Origin: an uncultured Pelagibacteraceae bacterium
GTDB lineage: Bacteria; Pseudomonadota; Alphaproteobacteria; Pelagibacterales; Pelagibacteraceae
DNA: 64,000 nucleotides
NCBI GenBank assembly: GCA_902617895.1
Contig: CACMYJ010000001.1
Span: 40,001-104,000 of the forward strand
Direction: 5' to 3'
Under the pieces are notes generated by a model. The model was not told the DNA's origin and made no database searches. It worked only from the letters and a program-made list of their open reading frames with translations. This document shows positions 53,361-62,178 of the stretch, piece after piece (position 1 is the stretch's first letter; each line of letters opens with the position of its first letter). Both the position numbers and the translations under genes were made by a program.

Positions 53361-55043
53361 ATGGATACAAAAAATGTAATTGCCGCAATATCTTTAAGTG
53401 CAGCAGTAATAATTCTTTATAGTTTGTTCTTTGCTCCGGCAGTAGTAGAACAAAAAGACATTCAAAGTGATAAAAATATTGTTAGTGAAAATTCTTCAAC
53501 AGATGCACCGTCATTAGTTCAGGATGAAGAAACAATTAAAATATCAAGAAATGAGGCTTTAAAAGAAAATGATAGAATTCTTTTTGAAAATGACAAAATT
53601 AGAGGCTCAATTTCATTAATTGGATCATCAATAGACGACTTAACTTTTAAAAATTATACAAATACTTTAAATGGAAATGATAATGTAATTCTGCTAAATC
53701 CTAAACAGTCTGATAATGGATATTATGTAGAAACTGGATGGGCAACAACTAGTAAAAATATTGATTTACCAAACTCAAAATCTCTTTGGACCATAGAAGG
53801 AAGTAACAAACTTACACCTAATTCCCCAGTGATATTAAGTTGGACTAACAGTCAAAATATTAAATTCGTAAAAGAAATAAGTTTAGATAAACAATATCTT
53901 TTTAATATCAAACAAACGATAATTAATAGTTCGGATAAAGCTTATAACTTTTATCCATATGGACAAATCATAAGAAATATAGCCCCCGATGTAACTAATT
54001 TTTATATTTTGCATGAAGGCTTAATTGGAGTTTTTGATGATCAATTAGTTGAAGAAGATTATGATGATATTGAAGAAAAAAAATATTCCAAGAATGCACA
54101 ATCTGGATGGCTAGGTATAACTGATAAGTATTGGCTTACTAGTCTTATCCCTGAAAAAGATAAAAGTTTTAGATCTGATTTTGATTACAAAAATAAATTT
54201 AGAGCAAATTTTATTGAAACGAATGCAACAGAAGTTGGTGCAAACGAGACAAAAAGCAACTCAATTAGAGTAATAATTGCTGCAAAAGAAGTAAACGTTA
54301 TTGATGGATATGCTGAGAGTGAAAATATTAATAAGTTTGATTTAGCAATTGATTGGGGATGGTTTTACTTTATTGTAAAACCTTTATTCTTTGCAATTCA
54401 ATATTTCTTTAATCTAGCTGGCAATTTTGGAATAGCAATTATAATGATAACTGCTTGTATAAGATTAGCATTTTTTCCACTCGCAAATTACTCATTTAGG
54501 TCCATGGCTAAAATGAAAGTTCTTCAGCCAGAAATGACAAGACTAAAAGAGTTGCATAAAGAGGATAAAATGAAACTTCAACAAGAGATGATGGCATTAT
54601 ACAAAAGAGAAAAAGTTAATCCAATAAGCGGGTGTCTTCCAATTTTTATACAGATACCTTTTTTCTTTGCAATTTATAAAGTTTTATTTGTAACAATTGA
54701 GATGAGACATCAGCCATTTTTTGGTTGGATAAAAGATTTAAGTGAAAGAGATCCTACATCCATATTTAATTTATTTGGACTAATTCCATGGGATCCCCCA
54801 TCTTTTTTACTAATAGGTGTGTGGCCTTGCTTAATGGGTGTTTCAATGTGGATGCAGCAAAAACTAAATCCAACGCCTCCCGACCCTGTTCAAGCAAAAA
54901 TATTTATGTTCTTTCCATTATTTTTGACTGTAATACTAGCTCCTTTCCCAGCAGGACTAGTTATTTACTGGACTATAAATAACATATTAACAATGGCACA
55001 ACAGTACATAATAATCAAAAGAACGACTGTCAAAACTGTTTAA
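53361..55043 (+). CDS. yidC: Membrane protein insertase YidC
   Basis: The 560-residue protein has the Gram-negative form: a first membrane segment at about 5-25, a large periplasmic domain (about 30-330), and the conserved C-terminal insertase core with membrane segments near 340-365, 420-440, 475-500 and 515-540. The core is recognisable by NFGIAIIMITACIRLAFFPLANYSFRSMAKMKVLQPEM, NPISGCLPIFIQIPFFFAIYKVL with the hydrophilic-groove Arg, and AGLVIYWTINNILTMAQQYII. YidC inserts proteins alone or with SecYEG. argB follows after five bases. Confidence 0.95.
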   Translation: MDTKNVIAAISLSAAVIILYSLFFAPAVVEQKDIQSDKNIVSENSSTDAPSLVQDEETIKISRNEALKENDRILFENDKIRGSISLIGSSIDDLTFKNYTNTLNGNDNVILLNPKQSDNGYYVETGWATTSKNIDLPNSKSLWTIEGSNKLTPNSPVILSWTNSQNIKFVKEISLDKQYLFNIKQTIINSSDKAYNFYPYGQIIRNIAPDVTNFYILHEGLIGVFDDQLVEEDYDDIEEKKYSKNAQSGWLGITDKYWLTSLIPEKDKSFRSDFDYKNKFRANFIETNATEVGANETKSNSIRVIIAAKEVNVIDGYAESENINKFDLAIDWGWFYFIVKPLFFAIQYFFNLAGNFGIAIIMITACIRLAFFPLANYSFRSMAKMKVLQPEMTRLKELHKEDKMKLQQEMMALYKREKVNPISGCLPIFIQIPFFFAIYKVLFVTIEMRHQPFFGWIKDLSERDPTSIFNLFGLIPWDPPSFLLIGVWPCLMGVSMWMQQKLNPTPPDPVQAKIFMFFPLFLTVILAPFPAGLVIYWTINNILTMAQQYIIIKRTTVKTV

Positions 55044-55048
55044 TAGAA

Positions 55049-55897
55049 ATGGAAATAGAAAAAATAGTACCAAAAGATGGTCCTTCCATCGAAGAGGTTA
55101 AAAAATACATAGATAAATACAAAAATGAATTAATAGTTATTAAATATGGAGGAAACGTTTTTATTGATAGAAATATTTTTAACAATTTTATTGCAGATAT
55201 AAGTATTCTAAATAAGTTAGGATTATCAATAATAATAGTCCACGGAGGTGGCCCTAGAATTAAAAGAGAATTAGAAAAATCAAATATTCAATCAAAATTT
55301 ATTAGAGGTTTAAGGGTTACGAATGAAAAAATTATAAATATAGTTGAGGATGTTCTTGTTGATTTTAACGAGGACATTGTTAATTCTTTAATTGAAAAAG
55401 GATCAAATGCAGTCCCGATAAACACAAAAAAAAATAATGTTATTGAAGTTATTCCAGAAGCAGAGGAACTTGGATTTGTTGGAAAGCCAAATAAAATAAA
55501 TACAAATATTATAAAAGATATAATTAAATTAAATTCAGTTCCAATTATATCACCTTTAGGAAAAGGTAAGAATAATCAAACTTATAATATTAATGGAGAT
55601 ACAGCTGCTGGTGCTATAGCTAAATCTTTGAAATGTAGAAGATTATTATTAATGACCAATGTTGAAGGTGTACTTGATAAAGAAAAAAAGCTCATTGAGG
55701 AAATTACGTCATCTGAAATTTTAGAGATAATAAAGAATGAAGTTATAACAGAGGGCATGATACCTAAAATTAATACCTGCTTAGATGCAATAATGAATGG
55801 AGTTACTGGTGTCGGAATTATTGATGGAAGAAAAAAACATTCAATTCTTTTTGAATTATTCTCAGATAAAGGTGCTGGCACATTAATTAGAAAATGA
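55049..55897 (+). CDS. argB: Acetylglutamate kinase
   Basis: The 282-residue amino-acid kinase phosphorylates N-acetylglutamate in arginine synthesis. Motifs are VIKYGGNVFID, IIVHGGGPRIKREL, NINGDTAAGAIAKSLKC, LLLMTNVEGVL and the ATP/feedback region VITEGMIPKINTCLDAI. The N-terminal helix (PSIEEVKKYIDKY) suggests the arginine-sensitive hexameric type; this is inference. In many Alphaproteobacteria a GTPase gene (engB/yihA) lies between yidC and argB; it is absent here. The HAD gene overlaps its end by four bases. Confidence 0.95.
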   Translation: MEIEKIVPKDGPSIEEVKKYIDKYKNELIVIKYGGNVFIDRNIFNNFIADISILNKLGLSIIIVHGGGPRIKRELEKSNIQSKFIRGLRVTNEKIINIVEDVLVDFNEDIVNSLIEKGSNAVPINTKKNNVIEVIPEAEELGFVGKPNKINTNIIKDIIKLNSVPIISPLGKGKNNQTYNINGDTAAGAIAKSLKCRRLLLMTNVEGVLDKEKKLIEEITSSEILEIIKNEVITEGMIPKINTCLDAIMNGVTGVGIIDGRKKHSILFELFSDKGAGTLIRK

Positions 55898-56556
55898 AAA
55901 ATATAAAAAATATTTTATTTGATTGTGATGGTGTTCTCTATCAGGATTTAGAATCTGTATTTGGTCAAGTAAGTAAAAGAATGACGCAATACATTTCTGA
56001 AAAATTAAAAATTAACTTATTCGAGGCTAAAAAATTACAAACCAACTACTTTCATAAATATAATACAAGTCTAAATGGATTAATGATCAATCACGATATT
56101 CCTCCTAAAGAGTTTTTAAAATTCGTTCATGACATTGACTTATCTTTTATGGAAAAAGACGTTGTTTTAAGAAGTGAAATAGAGAAGTTAGATTTAAGAA
56201 AGTTTGTTTTTACCAATGGTTCTAGTGAGCATGTTAGCAATATAACTACACATTTAGGGATTGATGATCTATTTGAAGATGTATTTGATATAGTTGATGC
56301 GGAATATAGCCCAAAACCTGCAGCTAAAGCATTCGATCTGATGGTAAAAAAATTTGATATTGACCCAAAAGAAACAATTTATATTGAAGATATTGCAAAA
56401 AACTTATCAATTGGCAAAGAAAGAGGAGCAACGACAGTCTGGCTAATCAATAATGAATATTGGGGTAAAAAAGAATCTGATAAAGATTATATTGACTACA
56501 AAATAGAAAATCTCTCTTTATTTTTAAAAGAAATAAGGTTATTAAAAAACTCATAA
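55894..56556 (+). CDS. HAD-family hydrolase, pyrimidine 5'-nucleotidase type
   Basis: The 220-residue protein has HAD motif I (LFDCDGVLYQD), motif II Thr in FVFTNGSSEHV, motif III Lys in SPKPAAKAF and motif IV acidic residues in IYIEDIAKNL. The cap and the layout resemble the SDT1/PHM8-like pyrimidine 5'-nucleotidase group, which is the common neighbour of argB and dapD in Alphaproteobacteria. A different small phosphate ester as substrate cannot be excluded. It is coupled to argB by a four-base overlap, and dapD starts three bases after it. Confidence 0.85.
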   Translation: MKNIKNILFDCDGVLYQDLESVFGQVSKRMTQYISEKLKINLFEAKKLQTNYFHKYNTSLNGLMINHDIPPKEFLKFVHDIDLSFMEKDVVLRSEIEKLDLRKFVFTNGSSEHVSNITTHLGIDDLFEDVFDIVDAEYSPKPAAKAFDLMVKKFDIDPKETIYIEDIAKNLSIGKERGATTVWLINNEYWGKKESDKDYIDYKIENLSLFLKEIRLLKNS

Positions 56557-56559
56557 ATT

Positions 56560-57387
56560 ATGAGTATAGAAAATGTAATAAATGAAGCTTGGGAAAAAAG
56601 GGATCAAATAAACCCCTCTTCAGATCAGTCTTTAAAAGATACTATAAATCAAGTTATTGAAGATTTAGATAGTGGAAAGTCACGAGTTGCTGAAAAAATA
56701 AATGGTGAATGGATAACTCATCAGCATTTGAAAAAAGCAATCATGTTAAGTTTTAGATTATATCCAATGGAAAATTTGAATGGTCCATATAGTAGCTGGT
56801 ATGACAAAGCTCACTTACTAAAGGGCAAGACTGCAGGATGGACAAAAGAAGATCATGAGAAAGCAGGTTTTAGAATGGTGCCTAACTCACCAGTAAGAAA
56901 AGGAAGTTTTGTTGGCAAGAATGCAGTTTTAATGCCATGCTACGTTAACATTGGTGCTTACATAGACGAAGGAACAATGATTGATACATTTGCAAGAGCA
57001 GGAAGCTGTAGCCAAATCGGAAAAAATTGTCATATCTCAGCAGGTTCGGGTGTGGGTGGAGTTTTAGAACCTGCACAAGCTCTGCCAACTATTATCGAGG
57101 ATAATGTTTTTTTAGGTGCAATGTCTGAAGTTGTAGAAGGTGTAATTGTAGGTGAAGGATCCGTGCTGAGTATGGGAATGTATATAGGACAATCTACTAA
57201 AATTGTTAATAGGAAGACTGGAGAAATTACTTATGGAAAAATTCCTCCTTATTCAGTTGTAGTTCCAGGTTCACTTCCTGATAAAAATAGCTCAACTGCA
57301 CCCTCACTATATTGTGCAGTAATAATTAAACAAGTAGATGAGAAAACAAGATCTAAAACTTCTATTAACGATCTCTTGAGAGAATAG
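56560..57387 (+). CDS. dapD: Tetrahydrodipicolinate N-succinyltransferase
   Basis: The 275-residue enzyme adds succinyl to tetrahydrodipicolinate on the way to diaminopimelate and lysine. It has the helical N-terminal part (residues 1-100), [90 protein letters not shown], i.e. a left-handed beta-helix of hexapeptide repeats, and a [10 protein letters not shown] end. It keeps all the expected blocks. dapE follows after five bases and lysC is elsewhere in the window. Confidence 0.96.
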   Translation: MSIENVINEAWEKRDQINPSSDQSLKDTINQVIEDLDSGKSRVAEKINGEWITHQHLKKAIMLSFRLYPMENLNGPYSSWYDKAHLLKGKTAGWTKEDHEKAGFRMVPNSPVRKGSFVGKNAVLMPCYVNIGAYIDEGTMIDTFARAGSCSQIGKNCHISAGSGVGGVLEPAQALPTIIEDNVFLGAMSEVVEGVIVGEGSVLSMGMYIGQSTKIVNRKTGEITYGKIPPYSVVVPGSLPDKNSSTAPSLYCAVIIKQVDEKTRSKTSINDLLRE

Positions 57388-57392
57388 TTTCG

Positions 57393-58550
57393 ATGAAAAT
57401 TATAAATGAACTTCAATTAGCTAAAGAGCTAATTAGATTTCCAACTGTAACCCCTATAGATGCGGGAATAATGAAATTTTTGGAAAAAAAATTAAAAAAA
57501 CTTGGATTTAAAACTAAAATTCTGGAGTTTAAAGAAAAAGGAAATGCTCCAGTTAAAAATCTATATGCAAGATTAGGGGATAAAAGTCCCAATTTTTGTT
57601 ATGCGGGACATCTTGATGTTGTTCCTGCTGGAAATTTAAGAGATTGGACAGTAAATCCCTTTAAACCATCAATTAAAAAAGGACATTTAATCGGAAGGGG
57701 TGCAAATGATATGAAAAGCTCTATAGCTGCATTTGTGTCAGCTATCAGCGTTTTTGTTGAAAAAAATGGAGTATTTAATGGATCGATAAGTCTTTTAATC
57801 ACTGGAGATGAGGAAGGTGTTGCCATTAATGGAACCAAAAAAGTTGTAGACTATTTAAAAAAGAAACGAGAAAAAATAGATTTTTGCTTGGTTGGAGAGC
57901 CAACTAATCCTAATAAATTAGGTGAAATGATTAAAATTGGTCGAAGAGGGAGTATGAATGGTCGATTAATAGTTACAGGAATTCAAGGGCATGTAGCATA
58001 TCCTCATAGAGCAAATAACCCTTCGACTGCTCTAGTTAGAATACTTAAAGAACTAAAAGATATACGATTTGATAAAGGAACAAAGGATTTTCAACCAACA
58101 AATCTTGAAATTACAAAAATTAATATAAATAATACTGCAGATAATGTAATTCCAGGTCTTGCGAGTGCTTCGTTTAATATAAGATTTAATAATATGCATA
58201 CTTCAAATTCCATTAAAAAAAAAATTAATAAAATTTTAAAAAAAGTATGTAATAAAACTAAATCTAAATATAAAATTGATTACAGTGTTTCAGGTGAAGC
58301 TTTTCTTACAAAGCCTAATAGCACAACATTTATGATACAAAATGTTATTAAAAAAGTTACTAAGATAAAACCTAAACTTTCAACTACTGGAGGTACATCA
58401 GATGCAAGGTTCATTAGGAAAATTGCTCCTTGTTTAGAATTTGGCTTAGTAGGAAAAACTATGCATAAAGTTGATGAGGCTGTCTCACTAATTGATTTAA
58501 AAAAATTGAGTTTAATATATTCAAAAGTATTAGAAAATTATTTTAAGTGA
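57393..58550 (+). CDS. dapE: Succinyl-diaminopimelate desuccinylase
   Basis: The 385-residue metallopeptidase-like enzyme removes succinate from N-succinyl-L,L-diaminopimelate. It is an M20 family member with AGHLDVVPAG, GRGANDMKSSIAAFV (the bridging Asp), the ITGDEEGVAINGTKK block with catalytic Glu and metal-binding Glu, VGEPTNPNKLGEMIKIGRRGSMNG, the dimerisation domain GIQGHVAYPHRANNP and TTGGTSDARFI. It is typical in length and order. The next gene starts GTG within its stop (GTGA). Confidence 0.95.
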   Translation: MKIINELQLAKELIRFPTVTPIDAGIMKFLEKKLKKLGFKTKILEFKEKGNAPVKNLYARLGDKSPNFCYAGHLDVVPAGNLRDWTVNPFKPSIKKGHLIGRGANDMKSSIAAFVSAISVFVEKNGVFNGSISLLITGDEEGVAINGTKKVVDYLKKKREKIDFCLVGEPTNPNKLGEMIKIGRRGSMNGRLIVTGIQGHVAYPHRANNPSTALVRILKELKDIRFDKGTKDFQPTNLEITKININNTADNVIPGLASASFNIRFNNMHTSNSIKKKINKILKKVCNKTKSKYKIDYSVSGEAFLTKPNSTTFMIQNVIKKVTKIKPKLSTTGGTSDARFIRKIAPCLEFGLVGKTMHKVDEAVSLIDLKKLSLIYSKVLENYFK

Positions 58551-59476
58551 AGACTGGTCTAATCACTTCAGATTCTTATAAAAACCATAATACTGGAAAT
58601 GGTCATCCAGAAAAAATTGATAGAGTTACTGCTATAATTGATAACTTTAAAAAAGTAGATAACAAAAATCTTATATGGAAAAAATCAAATGAGTTTGATG
58701 AATTTTTTTTAAATAAAACCCATTCATTAGATTATATTAATCATGTTAAACAGTCTTTTCCAAAAAAAGGTTTAGTATTTTTAGATGGTGATACAATTAT
58801 TTCCCCTGGTAGCAAAGGTGCTACTAAAGATGCAGTCGGTTCAATTATTACAGCAATAGATGGGGTACAAAACAAAGAATTCAAAAACGCTTTTTGTGCT
58901 GTAAGACCTCCGGGCCATCATGCGGAAAAAAATAAAGCCATGGGATTTTGTATTTATAATAATGTAGCTGTTGGTGCTAATTATCTAATTGAAAAGTATA
59001 AATACAAAAAAATTGCAATAATTGATTTTGATGTTCACCATGGTAATGGAACTCAAGATATTTTTTATGATAATGAAAAGGTATTGTATGTTTCTACTCA
59101 CCAATACCCTTATTACCCCGGTTCAGGTTCACATAAAGAAAATGGAAAATTTAATAATGTATTGAATATTCCACTAGAAGCTGGAACAGCATCTGAAGTA
59201 TATTTAAATGCATATGAAAATGTTTTAAACAAGATAAAGCACTTTAAACCTGAATTTTTGCTATTTTCTGCGGGTTTTGATGCGCATATTGACGACCCGT
59301 TAGCACAAATGAGATTAAGTACAGAAGATTTTTACAAAATTACCAAAAGGACTTTAGAACATTCTAAATCTTTTTGTAATGGTAAAGTTGTTTCAATTCT
59401 TGAAGGTGGTTATGATCTTAAAGCATTACAAAGTAGTACCCAAAGACATGTTGATGCGTTGATAGAATTTAATTGA
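58547..59476 (+). CDS. Histone-deacetylase-superfamily amidohydrolase
   Basis: The 309-residue protein starts with GTG, overlapping the dapE stop. It belongs to the arginase/deacetylase fold of bacterial HDAC-like proteins (acetoin utilisation AcuC-like and acetylpolyamine amidohydrolases). The active-site His pair is H124-H125 (RPPGHHAE), zinc ligands are D162 and H164 (DFDVHHGNGTQDIFY) and D245 (SAGFDAHIDDP), and the catalytic Tyr is in LEGGYDL. It can therefore be active as a deacetylase. Substrates could be acetyl-lysine or acetylated polyamines; the sequence does not say. A SET gene follows after 31 bases. Confidence 0.9.
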   Translation: MKTGLITSDSYKNHNTGNGHPEKIDRVTAIIDNFKKVDNKNLIWKKSNEFDEFFLNKTHSLDYINHVKQSFPKKGLVFLDGDTIISPGSKGATKDAVGSIITAIDGVQNKEFKNAFCAVRPPGHHAEKNKAMGFCIYNNVAVGANYLIEKYKYKKIAIIDFDVHHGNGTQDIFYDNEKVLYVSTHQYPYYPGSGSHKENGKFNNVLNIPLEAGTASEVYLNAYENVLNKIKHFKPEFLLFSAGFDAHIDDPLAQMRLSTEDFYKITKRTLEHSKSFCNGKVVSILEGGYDLKALQSSTQRHVDALIEFN

Positions 59477-59507
59477 TAATATTTTTTTAATCAATACACA
59501 CAAATAT

Positions 59508-59981
59508 ATGAAACTATATAAGATTAAAAAGTCTGATATTGATAAAAAAGGTAAAGGACTTTACGCCACAAGAGATATAAAAGAAGGGGAAAAAATAATA
59601 GATTACATTGGAAAATTAATTACAAAAAAACAAACTGAAAATTCTGATAAATACGATAACAGTAAGCCAATATATTTGTTTACAATAAATAAAAGATATG
59701 ATCTCGATGGAGATTTCCCATGGAATACAGCTGGTCTAATAAATCACTCTTGTGAAAATAATTGTGACTACGATGGTAAGGGACTTAAAATTTGGGTTAA
59801 GGCTATAAAAAATATTAAAAAAGGTGAGGAATTAACTTGTGACTATGGATTTGGTTATGACAAAGATTACAAGCAATTTCCTTGTAAATGTAAGTCAAAA
59901 AATTGTTGTGGCTATATTGTAAGAGCAGAATCAAGGTGGAGAATTAATAAAAAATTCGCAATGGGCAATAGGAAAAATTAG
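59508..59981 (+). CDS. SET-domain protein lysine methyltransferase-like
   Basis: The 157-residue protein is almost only a SET domain. It starts with DKKGKGLYATRDIKEGEKIIDYIGK, has the pseudoknot motif INHSCENNC (NHSC at 79-82), ELTCDYGF (from 108) with the Tyr, and a post-SET cluster CKCKSKNCC (C126, C128, C133). Bacterial SET proteins can methylate histones, ribosomal or other proteins. It lies 31 bases after the HDAC-like gene and converges with truA with a four-base overlap. The target is unknown. Confidence 0.88.
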   Translation: MKLYKIKKSDIDKKGKGLYATRDIKEGEKIIDYIGKLITKKQTENSDKYDNSKPIYLFTINKRYDLDGDFPWNTAGLINHSCENNCDYDGKGLKIWVKAIKNIKKGEELTCDYGFGYDKDYKQFPCKCKSKNCCGYIVRAESRWRINKKFAMGNRKN

Positions 59982-60718
59982 TATAAGACTTTTTTCAAAA
60001 ATAATCCTTCTGGGGGTGCTGGCGGTGCGCATAAATTTCTATTTTTGGATTTAATAACACTTATAAATTTTTTTAATGTCCACTTTTTTTCACCAATATA
60101 TTTTAAACAACCAACCATTGATCTAACTTGTTGTTTTAAAAATGATTGAGATCTAAACTCTAACTCAATTTTGTTTTTTGTCTTTTTTATTTTAACTGAT
60201 TTAATAGACCTTATTGGGCTTTTTGAATTACATCCAGATGCTCTAAAAGTTGAAAAATCATGAGTTCCAATTAACTTTTTTGCTGCTTTTTTCATTATCT
60301 CTAATTCGAGATTTTTAATAACAAACCATCCTCGCTTATTTTGAAGGATTGGTTTACTTAATTGATTGAAAATAACATATTTATAAACTCTCTCTTTAGC
60401 AGAAAAACGTGCATGGAATCTAATATTTTTTCTTTTTATTTTTAAAATGGCTATTTCATATTTATTTAAAAAATAATTAATTGATTTTAAAAATTTATTT
60501 AAATTTTGGATTTTTTCAGCGACATCAAAATGTGCAGATTGCTCAATTGCATGAACACCAGTATCTGTTCTTCCCGAACCAATAAGTGTAATTTTTTCAT
60601 TTAAAAGATATGAGATTTTTTTTTGAATTAATCCTTGTATAGTTTTGCCTTTTGTTTGTATCTGCCAACCTATGAAAGAAGATCCAACATATTCAATTAG
60701 AATTTGATATCTGAACAT
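59978..60718 (-). CDS. truA: tRNA pseudouridine(38-40) synthase
   Basis: The 246-residue enzyme converts uridines in the tRNA anticodon arm to pseudouridine. It has ILIEYVGSSFIGWQIQ, the catalytic Asp52 in GSGRTDTGVHAIEQ, NFHARFSA-like FHARFSAKERVYKYVI, HDFSTFRASGC and the end FLKQQVRSMVG. Its length is normal. It is the last gene of def-fmt-truA and begins two bases after fmt. Confidence 0.96.
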   Translation of the reverse strand: MFRYQILIEYVGSSFIGWQIQTKGKTIQGLIQKKISYLLNEKITLIGSGRTDTGVHAIEQSAHFDVAEKIQNLNKFLKSINYFLNKYEIAILKIKRKNIRFHARFSAKERVYKYVIFNQLSKPILQNKRGWFVIKNLELEIMKKAAKKLIGTHDFSTFRASGCNSKSPIRSIKSVKIKKTKNKIELEFRSQSFLKQQVRSMVGCLKYIGEKKWTLKKFISVIKSKNRNLCAPPAPPEGLFLKKVLY

Positions 60719-60720
60719 CT

Positions 60721-61641
60721 TTAATTCAAATCAGTGCCTTTAGTAATTTGGCTACCCCGCAGAAATTCCTTAGTTTTTTGAACTGTTTTACCTTGTCTTT
60801 GTATCTCAATGATCTTTATTGAATTTTCGCCACAACCAATTTCAAAATTATCTGATAAGACATATCCTGATTTTCCACTCAAAATTGATTTTTCTGCTTT
60901 TAGTATCTTATATCTTTCACCTTTAAATTCAAACCAACCTCCTGGATTAGGATATAGACCATTAATTTTTCCTATGATTTTTAAATTACTATCCTCCCAA
61001 TTTATTTTTCCTTCTTCTTTTTTAATTTTTTTTGCATATGTAGATTTGCTATGATCTTGTTCTTTAAAATTTGCTTTGTTATCAAATATATCATCAATAT
61101 TTTGTAGTATTTTTTCAGATGCTAAATTACTTAATCTTTGAGAAAGATCCTCACTATTTTCATTTTCTAAAATATTTATAGAATATTGATTACAGACGGG
61201 ACCAGAATCTAAACCTTCATCAATTTTCATTATAGAAATACCTGTTGATTTCTCACTGTTCATAATAGCTCTTTGAATGGGAGCAGCACCTCTTAATTTA
61301 GGTAAAAGTGAATAATGAATATTTATCCATCCATATTTTGGAATTTCTAAAATATCTTTTTTAAGAATTTGACCGTAGGCAACAACAATACCCAAACTTA
61401 TATTTTGTTTCTTAAGAAAATTTTTTTCTTCAGTATTATCTAATACAATTGGAGTTCTAACAGGTATATTTAATATTTCAGCCATTATATGAACAGGTGA
61501 CTTATTTAATCTATGCCCTCTATTCGATGCTACAGGTGGTTGAGTATAAACAACCTCAATATCAAAACCATTTTGGTACAATGACTTGAGTATTTGCCCA
61601 GAAATAGTGGGTGTACCCATGAAAGCAATTTTTTTGCTCAT
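60721..61641 (-). CDS. fmt: Methionyl-tRNA formyltransferase
   Basis: The 306-residue enzyme formylates initiator Met-tRNA with 10-formyl-tetrahydrofolate. It has AFMGTPTISGQIL, the catalytic Asn and His in INIHYSLLPKLRGAAPIQRAI, and the Asp in DEGLDSGPV; the C-terminal OB-like domain (INWEDSNLKIIGKINGLYPNPGGWF) follows. Its start overlaps the def stop by one base. Formyl removal by Def and addition by Fmt are linked in this operon. Confidence 0.95.
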   Translation of the reverse strand: MSKKIAFMGTPTISGQILKSLYQNGFDIEVVYTQPPVASNRGHRLNKSPVHIMAEILNIPVRTPIVLDNTEEKNFLKKQNISLGIVVAYGQILKKDILEIPKYGWINIHYSLLPKLRGAAPIQRAIMNSEKSTGISIMKIDEGLDSGPVCNQYSINILENENSEDLSQRLSNLASEKILQNIDDIFDNKANFKEQDHSKSTYAKKIKKEEGKINWEDSNLKIIGKINGLYPNPGGWFEFKGERYKILKAEKSILSGKSGYVLSDNFEIGCGENSIKIIEIQRQGKTVQKTKEFLRGSQITKGTDLN

Positions 61642-62162
61642 TAAACAATAATTCTATCAGGAGGATTTTTTCTTTTTGATAATTTTTTAACAATCATTGT
61701 TTTTTTCAATTTTGACAAGTAATCTATAAATAAAATTCCTTCAAGATGATCCATTTCATGTTGTATACAAGTTGCAAGAAGGCCATCGGCTTCTAAAATT
61801 TTATTTTCTCCATTATAATCTAAATATTTAACCTCACAATATTTTGGTCTGTCAACTTCTGCAAAATAATCTGGGACAGACAAACATCCCTCTTCATATG
61901 TTGTTTTTTCTTTATCTTTGTTTTCAATTATAGGGTTTACAAAATACATTGGATTTTTCTTTCCATCCTTTGAAATATCCATCACTATAATCCTTTTAGG
62001 AATGCCAATTTGAATTGCTGCTAATCCAATACCATTAGCTGCATACATTGTTTCCAACATGTCATCCATTAACTTTCTTTCTTCATTACCCACTATTGAT
62101 ACGGGTTTTGAGATTTGTCTTAAAATCTTGTTAGGCTCAGTTATAATTTTTTTTATTGTCAT
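61641..62162 (-). CDS. def: Peptide deformylase
   Basis: The 173-residue metalloenzyme removes formyl from nascent proteins. It has all three motifs: GIGLAAIQIG (44-53), EEGCLSVP with metal ligand C93, and QHEMDHLEG with H135, E136 and H139. It is of the typical bacterial class I form. It is coupled to fmt (one-base overlap), and the preceding gene, an exported unknown protein, ends 16 bases upstream of its ATG. Confidence 0.96.
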   Translation of the reverse strand: MTIKKIITEPNKILRQISKPVSIVGNEERKLMDDMLETMYAANGIGLAAIQIGIPKRIIVMDISKDGKKNPMYFVNPIIENKDKEKTTYEEGCLSVPDYFAEVDRPKYCEVKYLDYNGENKILEADGLLATCIQHEMDHLEGILFIDYLSKLKKTMIVKKLSKRKNPPDRIIV

Positions 62163-62178
62163 GATTGATTGAAGTATT

